Origin: Thermoprotei archaeon
GTDB taxonomy: Archaea; Thermoproteota; Thermoprotei; Gearchaeales; Gearchaeaceae
Direction: 5' to 3'
Length of the DNA stretch: 55,505 bases
Assembly (NCBI GenBank): GCA_017857595.1
Contig: JAFMCU010000009.1
Span: 1 to 55,505, forward strand
In this document: positions 16,968 to 24,661 of the stretch, one piece after another
How positions within the stretch are numbered: position 1 is the first letter of the stretch
How the letters are laid out: every line of letters begins with the position of its first letter
Made by a program: the position numbers and the translations under genes
The notes under the pieces: generated by a model
Seen by the model: only the letters and a program-made list of their open reading frames with translations
The model's database searches: none
What the model was told of the DNA's origin: nothing

Positions 16968-17702
16968 ATGCCAAAGAATACAATTGAAATAAAAGAATAT
17001 AAAAAAATTGACTTGAGAGAGTCTGTATTAATTGATGGCTTCCCTAGCATAGGCTTAATAAGCACAATAATTTCCAACTATTACATATCAGCTTTTAATT
17101 TAGACGGTATGGCCTTTATCGATTCTCAATATTTTCCTCCTTTAACGTTAGTATATGGCAAGAAGCCTAAATATCCAGCAAGAATTCATGCAAGTGAAGA
17201 TAAAAAGTTAGCTGTAATAACTTCAGAGTTTACACCAGCACCGCAATTAACAAGAGCAATTGGAGAAAAGATTGTAAAATGGGCAATAACTAGACATTTG
17301 CATTCAATAATTACGTTTGAAGGCGTTATGGAAAAAGAAGGTTCTAGTCAAGAAACAGAAATTTACGCTGTTGGAAGCACGGAACAAGTAAGAAATTTAC
17401 TAGTTGAGAAGCAAATACCTTTACTCGAATACGGTGCAGTTATAGGTTTGCCTGCAGTAATATTGAATGAATGCAGATGGTTAAACTTTGACGCTGTTTG
17501 TTTTGTAGTAAAAGTATATCATCCTTTTCCTGAATTTAGAGCAGCTGCACATGTAATTGAATACATAAACAAACTTTACCCTAATTTAGCAGTGGATGTT
17601 AAGCCATTATATCAAGAAGCTGAAAACATTGAAAAAAGGGTTAGAGAAGTTAGAGAAGCAGCAAGACCGCTACAAGAGCCTTCGGGTACATTATACAGAT
17701 GA
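16968..17702 (+). CDS. PAC2-family protein (proteasome-assembly-chaperone-like)
   Basis: 244 residues. The N-terminal VLIDGFPSIGLISTIISNYY and the central TSEFTPAPQLTRAIGEKIVKW are characteristic of the archaeal PAC2 family, annotated by homology to the eukaryotic proteasome assembly chaperone PSMG2. A direct chaperone role in archaea is not established. A C-terminal charged helix (residues about 215-240) may be a coiled coil. The 3' end overlaps the convergent DUF72 gene by 12 bp. Confidence 0.88.
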   Translation: MPKNTIEIKEYKKIDLRESVLIDGFPSIGLISTIISNYYISAFNLDGMAFIDSQYFPPLTLVYGKKPKYPARIHASEDKKLAVITSEFTPAPQLTRAIGEKIVKWAITRHLHSIITFEGVMEKEGSSQETEIYAVGSTEQVRNLLVEKQIPLLEYGAVIGLPAVILNECRWLNFDAVCFVVKVYHPFPEFRAAAHVIEYINKLYPNLAVDVKPLYQEAENIEKRVREVREAARPLQEPSGTLYR

Positions 17703-18413
17703 ACGTTTTAAACCTAATTTATCCATAAGATAAAAACCGTTTGGAAGCATGCCATGGTCATTATTTAGATAGATATAACATTTGCTAAAATCTTTATTCA
17801 ATATTTTTGATACTATTTCATCCAATTCTTCTTTAGAATATTCATAACTATACCATTCTTTTCTTCCATGTAATCTAAGATAAATTATTCCATTCGATTC
17901 ATAAATTTCATTAGGAAATTCTGGAGCATCTATGGAACAGAAAACAATTCCTATTTGATTAAGTATATGAATAATCTTATCATCTTTAAACCAAGATTCA
18001 TCTCGAAATTCGATAACAACCTTATTTTCTAAATTTATTTTTCTAAAAAAAATTTCAATTTTAGCTAAATTTTTTTCATTGAGTTCAAATGTAGGTGGCA
18101 TTTGAAATAACCAAAAAGAAATTTTATCTTCAATTTCATTCAAAGAATTTTTAAATTTGCTAAACAATTCAATACCTTTTTGGCTCAATCTTGAATAATG
18201 GGTTATGGTTCTATTAACTTTTATTGAGAAATCAAAATAATCTGGACTATCTAACCAGCTTTTTATCCAGCTTTTATATGGAAAACTGTAGAATGTAGCA
18301 TTAATCTCAACTGTATTGAATCCTTGTTTAATGTACCATTTAAAAGGTGTTGGCTTTCCTTTGTTCCAAAAATAATTGTAACCACTCGTTCCAATTTTAA
18401 TCAACTTTTCCAT
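17691..18413 (-). CDS. DUF72 (YecE-like) TIM-barrel protein
   Basis: 240 residues. KIGTSGYNYF at the start, FNTVEINATFYSFP, FSIKVNRTITH, FRDESWF and YIYLNNDHG are DUF72 landmarks. The fold is a TIM barrel with an endonuclease-IV-like arrangement of acidic and His residues; its biochemical role is unknown. It is the third gene of a leftward operon with fbp and tpiA and overlaps the tpiA 3' end by 13 bp. Confidence 0.88.
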   Translation of the reverse strand: MEKLIKIGTSGYNYFWNKGKPTPFKWYIKQGFNTVEINATFYSFPYKSWIKSWLDSPDYFDFSIKVNRTITHYSRLSQKGIELFSKFKNSLNEIEDKISFWLFQMPPTFELNEKNLAKIEIFFRKINLENKVVIEFRDESWFKDDKIIHILNQIGIVFCSIDAPEFPNEIYESNGIIYLRLHGRKEWYSYEYSKEELDEIVSKILNKDFSKCYIYLNNDHGMLPNGFYLMDKLGLKRSSV

Positions 18414-19096
18414 TCTTTAATTATCATTGCAAATTTTCTAATTTTTTCATAAGGTTCCTTAGATTTGATGATACTAGATGATACAAGTATACCTTCAGCA
18501 CCCAATTCTAACGCTATCTTTACATCTTCTTCATCGCTAATGCCTGCACCGCATATTACATGAATATTTTTATTAAAATTCTTTACCAATTCAACCGTTT
18601 TAGATATGCTTTCAGGTTTATATCTTGAAACCGAATTACCTGTACCAATGAGCTCAGGAGGCTCAATTGCAATAATATCAGGATTGTATTTAGATAATTT
18701 ATAACATTCTTCAGGGTCTTTTCCACAGATAATGCTGGTCAAATCAAACCTCTTACATTTTTTTATAAGATATTCTATTTGATTATCTTGCAATCTTTTT
18801 TCTGAATGATTTATTAAAATACCCGAAACACCAGCTTTTTTAAATGCTTCCACTGGAATATGCCCTGTATAGCTACCAGGATCTATAGGATCCGCATGTT
18901 GTGCAATAACGAAATTGAAGAAATTTTTTACATTTAGTATATCGACAGCAGTTGGCGCTATTGCGATGGTAACGTTCGTTTCTTCAACTATTTTTTTTGC
19001 TTCCTTTGCTAATTTAATCGCATTTTCTCCGATAGCTTCTTCATAGCATTTGAAATTTAGAATAAATATTGGGTATCTAATTTCACTCTTAAACAT
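18401..19096 (-). CDS. tpiA: Triosephosphate isomerase (archaeal type)
   Basis: 231 residues, the short archaeal form. Catalytic residues are Lys16 in NFKCYEE, His97 in INHSEKR and Glu145 in AIEPPELIGTG. The phosphate loop CGAGISDEEDV and GILVSSS follow. It interconverts dihydroxyacetone phosphate and glyceraldehyde 3-phosphate in the cytoplasm. It overlaps fbp by 8 bp and the DUF72 gene by 13 bp, so translation is probably coupled. Next to fbp this forms a gluconeogenic pair: TIM supplies both triose phosphates that the aldolase/phosphatase joins. Confidence 0.96.
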   Translation of the reverse strand: MFKSEIRYPIFILNFKCYEEAIGENAIKLAKEAKKIVEETNVTIAIAPTAVDILNVKNFFNFVIAQHADPIDPGSYTGHIPVEAFKKAGVSGILINHSEKRLQDNQIEYLIKKCKRFDLTSIICGKDPEECYKLSKYNPDIIAIEPPELIGTGNSVSRYKPESISKTVELVKNFNKNIHVICGAGISDEEDVKIALELGAEGILVSSSIIKSKEPYEKIRKFAMIIKEWKS

Positions 19097-20192
19097 TAAC
19101 TTTTTCGAATCTTTTTTCTAATTTCTTTAGTATTTGAGGTAAAGTTGTATATTCCATTTCTTCTGGACCAAGCCTATGAGGCATGAATGGTCCATGTCTT
19201 CTTATGTATTCAGCGATATCAGCAGCTCTATTTCTTACATAATCGTAAACAGGATCATCGAATAGATCAGCTGGTCCTAACAATTTTCCGTTGTAGACTT
19301 GAAAACCTAAAGCTACGAGCCTTGGAGGCCCATCAAATCTAGTAACTTGGGAATATTTTAATGGAACAGGCATTATAGGTCCTACATGACTTCCTCTCAT
19401 CCAGCCAGCAACTAAATAAGGATATGAAAATGCTTCTAAATATTCTCCTACAGCTGGAAGTCCTCTTTGAGCTCTAACAACACAAACAGGGTCATCTTTA
19501 CCAACGTATTTACCTGCTATTAATGATAATCTACTTGTGCTAGCAGAACAAGCTATCAATCCATCTTTTCTATAAACTTTGTTTATAACGAATCTTCCTG
19601 GAGTCCCGATTAAACCAAGTAAGTCATAAGATTCTTCTGGAGTTTTAAGTGAAATAATTTTACCTTCGACTAAATCCATTACCTCGAATACAAAGCCTTC
19701 ATGCATTGTAGGATCAATAACCAAACCAGGAGTGCAGAATGGATCCGCATAAACTCTGTATAAAGGTAAATTCCAAGCACCAGGTTCTGTTTTATCGGCA
19801 GCAAAAACAATTATGGGTTCACTTGGTCTTTCTTCAAATTCCATTTCAGCAACACCAGGACCTAATCCTCTTACATTCCCTGAGAAGGCATCTGAAAGCA
19901 AATCTTGGCCTGCAGCATACAATTTGAATTTTTGAGACACATTTGTTGTTACTTCTTTAAAAACATTCCAAGCAAGTTCATGTATACTTGAATTGTTTTC
20001 ACCTTTATCATGTGTCATTAATAACTCTAAATCATCTGCAGCATTGAAAACATAGTAATCTATAATTAACTTTTTTGATTTTGCTTCTTCTAACTTTTTC
20101 TTTGCATATTCTATTTGCTCAGGTATAACTTTATGATGTCCTGCTAAACTACCTATATCTGCTTTTATAACACTTACAGTTATCTTACTCAT
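19089..20192 (-). CDS. fbp: Bifunctional fructose-1,6-bisphosphate aldolase/phosphatase
   Basis: 367 residues, the usual length of the archaeal type V enzyme. It condenses triose phosphates and then dephosphorylates the bisphosphate to fructose 6-phosphate, making gluconeogenesis one-directional. Asp12, His19, Asp53 and Asp54 (ADIGSLAGHH and NAADD) are the conserved metal ligands. AAGQDLLSDAFSGNVRGLGPG and FAADKTEPGAWNLPLYR are family signatures. It leads the leftward operon fbp-tpiA-DUF72. A TATA-like AATTTAAATAT lies about 20-30 bp upstream of the ATG, so the gene looks leaderless. Confidence 0.97.
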   Translation of the reverse strand: MSKITVSVIKADIGSLAGHHKVIPEQIEYAKKKLEEAKSKKLIIDYYVFNAADDLELLMTHDKGENNSSIHELAWNVFKEVTTNVSQKFKLYAAGQDLLSDAFSGNVRGLGPGVAEMEFEERPSEPIIVFAADKTEPGAWNLPLYRVYADPFCTPGLVIDPTMHEGFVFEVMDLVEGKIISLKTPEESYDLLGLIGTPGRFVINKVYRKDGLIACSASTSRLSLIAGKYVGKDDPVCVVRAQRGLPAVGEYLEAFSYPYLVAGWMRGSHVGPIMPVPLKYSQVTRFDGPPRLVALGFQVYNGKLLGPADLFDDPVYDYVRNRAADIAEYIRRHGPFMPHRLGPEEMEYTTLPQILKKLEKRFEKVNV

Positions 20193-20204
20193 AAGAAAGT
20201 AATG

Positions 20205-20225
20205 AATTATATAATTTAAATATTA
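20205..20225 (-). promoter_or_regulatory. Promoter of the fbp-tpiA-DUF72 operon
   Basis: Read on the minus strand, ATATTTAAATTATATAATT occupies the -18 to -33 region before the fbp ATG at 20192, in the 45-bp gap after the ABCE1 stop. It is a typical archaeal TATA element for a leaderless transcript. Confidence 0.5.
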
Positions 20226-20237
20226 CAGGTTTTAAAA

Positions 20238-22040
20238 CTAAAAATAATAATATTCTCCCTTTTCTTTTTGCATCCTATCTAAATATGAATTTATTTTATT
20301 AATTCTAGGCCGATTAGTTTTAGGATCCCTTCTAAAGGTTATACCTATATCTTTAAGAAATAAGTTAAATCCTTTTTTAATTGAATAAGGACCTTGCGAA
20401 TACCCTTGCACACCTGGCTTCCCCATGAATACCATTATCGAATCTGCTGCAAAATCTTGAATTATTAAATCATGCTCAATAACCACAACCAGCTTAGAAA
20501 AAGTTTGAGCATATTTTTTTAATAATTTTGCGACAGCTAATCTTTGTTCAATATCTAGAAATGCGCTAGGTTCATCTAGTAAATATACATCAGCATCTTT
20601 TAAGAAAGTGGAGGCAACTAGTAAAGCCTGTTTTTCTCCACCGCTTAATTCTTTTATTTTTCTTTCTAATATTTGATCGATTCTGAGAGGTACAATTATT
20701 TCATCCTTTATCCAATCATCGGATAAATAATTCTTATTTATAGAAGTTAAATAATCCTTAACTTGGATTTCTTCATCTTCAAATTTGAATACTTGTGGTT
20801 TATAGCTAATTTTTGGATTTTTATCATAAGTAAATATGTTTCCTTCAGCTGGTAATATTTCACCTACAATTGTTTTTATGAATGTTGTTTTTCCAATTCC
20901 ATTTTGACCCAAAATTCCAAGTACTTCTCCTTTCATAGCATATCCATTTTCAACATGCAGAACAAATCCATTCAATTTGATAAGCAAATCTGTCCATTCA
21001 ATAAATCTGTAACCTTGCTGTTCATTTCTTTCTAAAGGTCGCATATTAAAATAAATCGGATTCTTACGCCATCTTATATTTTCAGATGGCAAGTATCCTT
21101 CGAAATAAGAATTGATCGCTGTTCCTGTAGGATAAGGTAATGAGACAATACCATAAACTTTTGGTTTACCATATATTATACAGATCGAATCACATAGATA
21201 GTCTAATATACTAAAATCATGTTCTACTAAAAGAATAGTTTTACCCTTTGACAATAACTTATCCAGTAATTTTGCTAAATTTAATCTTTGATATGAATCT
21301 AAATAGCTGCATGGTTCATCGAAGAAGAACACATCAGCATCTCTCAGAATACTTATAGCAATGGTAAATCTTTGTAGTTCACCTCCGCTCAAATCTCTAA
21401 CCTTTTTATTCATAATTGAATTTAAGCCCAAAAATTCAGAAATTTCATCAATTTGTTTATTCACATCAACATAGTTTAAAATTTGTTTTACTTCACCTTG
21501 CAATTGCTTTGCTACGTTGAATATTTCTTGAGTTTTTATGGATACTTTTATTTTTCCGTTGTAAAGGTCAGTTAAATATCTTTGGATTTCTTTACCTCTA
21601 AATCTTTCAATTATTTCATCTATATTAATTTCTCTATCGAGAATTCCCAAATTTGGTTTTAACTTACCAGCTAAGATATTTATTGCAGTAGACTTACCTG
21701 ACCCATTCATACCGATTATACCTACTGCTCTTCCATATTTAGGCGTTGGAATACCATATAGTCTAAAAGAATTTATTCCATATTGATGAATACAAGGAAC
21801 ACTAGGTTCACTTGCAAGATTTACTATCTCTATAGCATGAAAGGGACATTTCTCAACACATATTCCGCAACCTATACAGCCTATCTCGTCAATAACTGCC
21901 TTACCTTGTTCATCTAACCAAACTATGTTGTTTCCAGCTCTTACAATAGGGCAGAATCTATTACATTCAAAATTGCAATCATTAGATCTGCAATATTCTC
22001 TTTCAACTATTGCTATTCTTAATTTACTAGCTGCTTTCAA
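20238..22040 (-). CDS. abcE1: Ribosome recycling ATPase ABCE1 (RLI)
   Basis: 600 residues. Eight cysteines (17, 22, 26, 30 and 55, 58, 61, 65) form the two 4Fe-4S clusters of the N-terminal domain. Two ABC ATPase domains follow. NBD1 has GMNGSGKST, LSGGELQRF and FFFDEPCSYLD; NBD2 has GQNGIGKTT, LSGGEKQAL and YLLDEPSAFLD. ABCE1 splits the 70S ribosome after termination with aRF1/aPelota and stays on the 30S subunit. It overlaps the upstream zinc-ribbon gene by 14 bp, so both are in one operon. Confidence 0.97.
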   Translation of the reverse strand: MKAASKLRIAIVEREYCRSNDCNFECNRFCPIVRAGNNIVWLDEQGKAVIDEIGCIGCGICVEKCPFHAIEIVNLASEPSVPCIHQYGINSFRLYGIPTPKYGRAVGIIGMNGSGKSTAINILAGKLKPNLGILDREINIDEIIERFRGKEIQRYLTDLYNGKIKVSIKTQEIFNVAKQLQGEVKQILNYVDVNKQIDEISEFLGLNSIMNKKVRDLSGGELQRFTIAISILRDADVFFFDEPCSYLDSYQRLNLAKLLDKLLSKGKTILLVEHDFSILDYLCDSICIIYGKPKVYGIVSLPYPTGTAINSYFEGYLPSENIRWRKNPIYFNMRPLERNEQQGYRFIEWTDLLIKLNGFVLHVENGYAMKGEVLGILGQNGIGKTTFIKTIVGEILPAEGNIFTYDKNPKISYKPQVFKFEDEEIQVKDYLTSINKNYLSDDWIKDEIIVPLRIDQILERKIKELSGGEKQALLVASTFLKDADVYLLDEPSAFLDIEQRLAVAKLLKKYAQTFSKLVVVIEHDLIIQDFAADSIMVFMGKPGVQGYSQGPYSIKKGFNLFLKDIGITFRRDPKTNRPRINKINSYLDRMQKEKGEYYYF

Positions 22041-22290
22041 AGTATTCTAATGAATCCTTGTAAAGCTCCTCTAATAAAAGTTTTTCGTCTTCTCTTGTTT
22101 TTACCTCTTCAGGTGATGTCACAGCAATTTCCTTTGACCTTTTAGAGGTAGACACTTGTTTTTTTGGTTTTGTTTTTCTTGGTTGTTTAACTGCCTTTTT
22201 TGTATTTCCACAATTTTTGCAAACAAGGACTACCTGCGTTTTCCTCTTTTCAGGTATCATTACACCGCCGCATTTATTGCAAAACTCCAT
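22027..22290 (-). CDS. Single zinc-ribbon protein resembling the TFS/Rpb9 N-terminal domain
   Basis: 87 residues. Cys4, Cys7, Cys24 and Cys27 form a zinc ribbon (FCNKCGGVMIPEK and VLVCKNCGN) very like the N-terminal ribbon of transcription factor S. The C-terminal ribbon with the catalytic Asp-Glu loop of TFS is absent. In its place are a lysine-rich linker (about 30-55) and an acidic tail (56-87). It could bind RNA polymerase or ribosomes without cleavage activity. It overlaps the start of ABCE1 by 14 bp. A TATA-like AATTTTTAAATAAT lies about 25-38 bp upstream of its ATG, so the operon starts here. Confidence 0.78.
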   Translation of the reverse strand: MEFCNKCGGVMIPEKRKTQVVLVCKNCGNTKKAVKQPRKTKPKKQVSTSKRSKEIAVTSPEEVKTREDEKLLLEELYKDSLEYFESS

Positions 22291-22337
22291 CGGATAGTTA
22301 AAAAATATGATACATTATTTAAAAATTATTAGTTAAA

Positions 22338-22415
22338 TTATTCTTCAAATTCCTCAAACTCTTCTAATTCTTCTAAGTCCTCGAATTCCTCTAATTCCTC
22401 AAACTCTTCTTCCAT
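22338..22415 (-). CDS. 25-residue extremely acidic microprotein (putative)
   Basis: A complete ATG-to-TAA frame of 25 codons. The peptide has 16 Glu, 1 Asp, 4 Phe, 3 Leu and the initiator Met, and no basic residue. After MEEE the hydrophobic residues fall at 5, 8, 11, 14, 17, 20 and 23, an exact three-residue period of (F/L)-E-E with one Asp. GAA and GAG are mixed and the Leu codons are all TTA, so it is not a pure DNA microsatellite. An in-frame stop lies 15 bp upstream, so the ATG is the only start. TTTTTAAGC (minus strand, 22452-22444) gives a TATA-like box about 30-37 bp upstream. It precedes the zinc-ribbon/ABCE1 operon on the same strand. No known family is recognised; expression is unproven. 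Confidence 0.5.
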   Translation of the reverse strand: MEEEFEELEEFEDLEELEEFEEFEE

Positions 22416-22755
22416 TTTTATTCTAATTTATTTATTATTAATTGCTTAAAAACCTTTCTAAAAATATTTTTTCTATAATAAGCATTTAAGGCATGAAAAC
22501 GACTTTCTCCTCGCCATAAATGGTGAGGCTTTCAATTATGTGTGAGAATTTTAATAATTTTAAGATAATATTCTCTGAATGAGTGACGATTTTATTAAAG
22601 TTTCAAATTATTTGAAGATTATTCATATTGCATCGATTGCAAAAATGAGAAATAAATATAGCTCATGCTTAAATCATATGAGATTTGGTTATCTTTTAGA
22701 CAACATTTTAAATAAAGTATTCATGTATAAAAAAATAAAATAGAAAATATTTTTA
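22416..22755. other. 340-bp intergenic region with one GC-rich hairpin
   Basis: AT-rich spacer between the divergent acidic microprotein gene and the lysine-rich protein gene. CCTCGCC (22509-22515) and GGTGAGG (22522-22528) pair, with one G-U, around ATAAAT, and stand out in the AT-rich surroundings. A CTGA followed by GTGACGA near 22574-22587 hints at a D'/C' box pair, but flanking C and D boxes are lacking. No larger ORF was found. Confidence 0.4.
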
Positions 22756-23136
22756 ATGATACTTATTTGGCTTGAAGAAGCTCAAAGAAATTTTTTAAAG
22801 AATTTTTTTACTATGATAAAAAAGAAAGACAAAATTGAGTTAGTTTTTCAAGAAGAGGATAAGTTTTTTGAAGGATATTTCTCCCCAAAATTTTTAAAAG
22901 GAAAAAATAAAGTTTATTATATTTTACCGGTCTCTAAGAAAAAGCTAGATAGACGAATAAAAATAAAATTGAAAAATTGTAGAAAGAAAAATATAAAGAA
23001 TGATTATGTTATTGAAATTGTAAATGTGATCAATAAGCCCTTATTGTTTAAAAAAATAAAATATGTAAGGAAAAAGGCAACTATTGTGAAGAGATTTAAA
23101 GATACGTATAAAATTATTTTGCTTTATAAAGATTAA
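22756..23136 (+). CDS. Lysine-rich protein of unknown function
   Basis: 126 residues with 29 Lys and 6 Arg against 13 acidic residues. I do not recognise the family. The N terminus (MILIWLEEAQRNFLKNFF) is amphipathic. The middle and C terminus alternate beta-like hydrophobic pairs with basic clusters (KKKLDRRIKIKLKNCRKK, KKIKYVRKK), suggesting an RNA-binding or ribosome-associated protein. It is followed after 14 bp by the Tan1-like THUMP gene on the same strand, probably cotranscribed. The long frame and the conserved spacing to its neighbour make it likely real. Confidence 0.65.
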   Translation: MILIWLEEAQRNFLKNFFTMIKKKDKIELVFQEEDKFFEGYFSPKFLKGKNKVYYILPVSKKKLDRRIKIKLKNCRKKNIKNDYVIEIVNVINKPLLFKKIKYVRKKATIVKRFKDTYKIILLYKD

Positions 23137-23150
23137 TTCTATAGTTGAGA

Positions 23151-23720
23151 ATGGAACCTAGAAATTATCAAAAAGGATTATTAATTACTACGTATAAAGG
23201 TAGAGAAGACGATTGTGCACAGGAAGTATGGTATATACTATCTCAACTAGATTATAGGGAATTTGAAATAGAGAAAGTTGGCTTACCTGGAATATTAATT
23301 GTGAAAGCGAATTTTGACCCGATTAAATGTTTAAATGATTTCATAAACTACTCGAAGGAAAATATATGGAGTATTAGATACATTTTAAAAATGATCCCAT
23401 TGGAAATCATTGTTGATGCTGATTATGAAAAAATCGCTGAAGCTGCAGAAGCGTTATCAACGAAAATTGAAGAGAATTCTACATATAGGATTTCTGTTAA
23501 TAACAGGTCTTCTCCTTTAAATTCAAAAGAGATTATTTACAAGACGGCAGAAAGGATTAACAGAAAAGTAAATCTGACGGAGTTTGACTATGAGGTCGTT
23601 ATAGAAATAATAGGAAAGATAGCAGGAATATCTATATTAAAAAAAGGTCAAGTATTTTCACTTTATAAGGCAAGAGAAAAGAGCGTTAAAGAGATAACAG
23701 ATGAGAATAAAAGTTATTGA
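23151..23720 (+). CDS. THUMP-domain protein, archaeal Tan1-like
   Basis: 189 residues from the ATG at 23151; a TTG two codons earlier also opens the frame. Residues about 8-40 (GLLITTYKGREDDCAQEVWYIL) and about 75-175 (THUMP core ending EIIGKIAGISILK) match archaeal homologues of Tan1. In yeast, Tan1 is the tRNA-binding partner of the N4-acetylcytidine-12 acetyltransferase Kre33. It presumably helps modify tRNA. Its 3' end overlaps the convergent cgi121 gene by 7 bp, placing two tRNA-modification genes tail to tail. Confidence 0.85.
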   Translation: MEPRNYQKGLLITTYKGREDDCAQEVWYILSQLDYREFEIEKVGLPGILIVKANFDPIKCLNDFINYSKENIWSIRYILKMIPLEIIVDADYEKIAEAAEALSTKIEENSTYRISVNNRSSPLNSKEIIYKTAERINRKVNLTEFDYEVVIEIIGKIAGISILKKGQVFSLYKAREKSVKEITDENKSY

Positions 23721-24242
23721 AGCCATTCTATTGCAGATATCTTTGTAAGAATTTCCTTATCAATTTCATTAGTTTTAAGATTATAAATCTTGATTATTTC
23801 AGATTTTCTCTCTTCATTAACTTCCATCAATTTATCATCTATATTTAAATGATATTTTGAAATTATTTCATTCATAACGTTTATTAGATTATCAATGTTT
23901 GTATCGCATGCCAATAAAATTATCTTTTTTGTAGAATAGTTTACACCCAATATGTTAATCGCTTTTGAAATTTGTCTTTCCCCTGATGTTCGTAATAATA
24001 ATTCTATTGCCTTATCTTTTGCTATATTTTTTCTTCTCATAAATGCTCTATAGGTTCTATATAATCCAGAAAGAAGTTGATGAATAGAGTAAACTATATC
24101 TAAATTTATTACTTGTATTAAGTCTATCTTTCTCCTATAGTTGTTTATCTCTTTTAGTATATCATTTAGCGTATTTTTTTCAATATAAGAAGGTGCTATT
24201 GCTGTCCATATATTGAATTCAGAAAAGAAAAAATCTTATCAT
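23714..24242 (-). CDS. cgi121: KEOPS subunit Cgi121, reading frame interrupted near the 5' end
   Basis: Cgi121 binds the 3' CCA end of tRNA for the KEOPS complex that makes t6A-37. The motif RTSGERQISKAINILGV and the preceding YRTYRAFMRRKNIAKDKAIELLL are diagnostic. The ATG at 24040 cannot be the real start, because about 66 conserved in-frame residues lie upstream, and that stretch has no ATG, GTG or TTG. An ATG at 24242-24240 overlaps the NAC stop codon as ATGA and enters the Cgi121 frame if one T of the six-T tract (24233-24228) is skipped. The product would then begin MIRFFFSEFN and be about 175 residues, close to the usual size. Whether this is a sequencing error, slippage or a mutation is open. 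Confidence 0.82.
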
Positions 24243-24607
24243 TTTTTCCTCGCCTGAGCTAACAAAATTGCTGCAGCTATATCTCCTTCTGTCTCCTTTA
24301 AAGCTTGAACCGCTTCTTCTCTATTAACGCCTGCCTTTTCCATAACTAAAGCAATATCTTCTTCATTAGGTGTATAGGCTTCCTTTTTCAACCTTTCAAC
24401 ATTAGAGCTTTCTTCCTCAGCTTCAGCTACAATTTGATAAATTTTTTGCCCGCTAACATTCGTAATCATAACTTGAGGATTTATAAGCTTCAATATTTTA
24501 TCTTTAAATTTAATTTCCACCTCTTCAACATTTTCTAGATTTTCAAAAGAAACGCCCATTCTTTGCAACATTCTAAGAGTTTCCCTGTTAATTCCTCTAC
24601 GATACAT
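24239..24607 (-). CDS. nac: Nascent polypeptide-associated complex protein (alpha-NAC type)
   Basis: 122 residues. The NAC domain (about 30-75, with VMITNVSGQKIYQIVAE) is followed by a C-terminal UBA domain (about 82-120, ending EGDIAAAILLAQARKK). Archaeal NAC homodimers bind nascent chains at the ribosomal exit tunnel. The gene is followed by cgi121, whose proposed start overlaps this stop codon, so the two would be translationally coupled. Confidence 0.95.
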   Translation of the reverse strand: MYRRGINRETLRMLQRMGVSFENLENVEEVEIKFKDKILKLINPQVMITNVSGQKIYQIVAEAEEESSNVERLKKEAYTPNEEDIALVMEKAGVNREEAVQALKETEGDIAAAILLAQARKK

Positions 24608-24661
24608 ATCAAATTACATGAAATAATAAATTATTTAATTTTTAAAATTATTCAAAAAAAT

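Noticed and set aside
22570-22590. C/D box small RNA (CTGA followed by GTGACGA)
   Set aside because: No matching C box upstream or D box downstream at guide spacing; the C' box has a mismatch.
23714-24040. cgi121 starting at the ATG at 24040 as a 108-residue protein
   Set aside because: The region upstream stays open and carries conserved Cgi121 residues (YRTYRAF), so the short start would remove half the fold.
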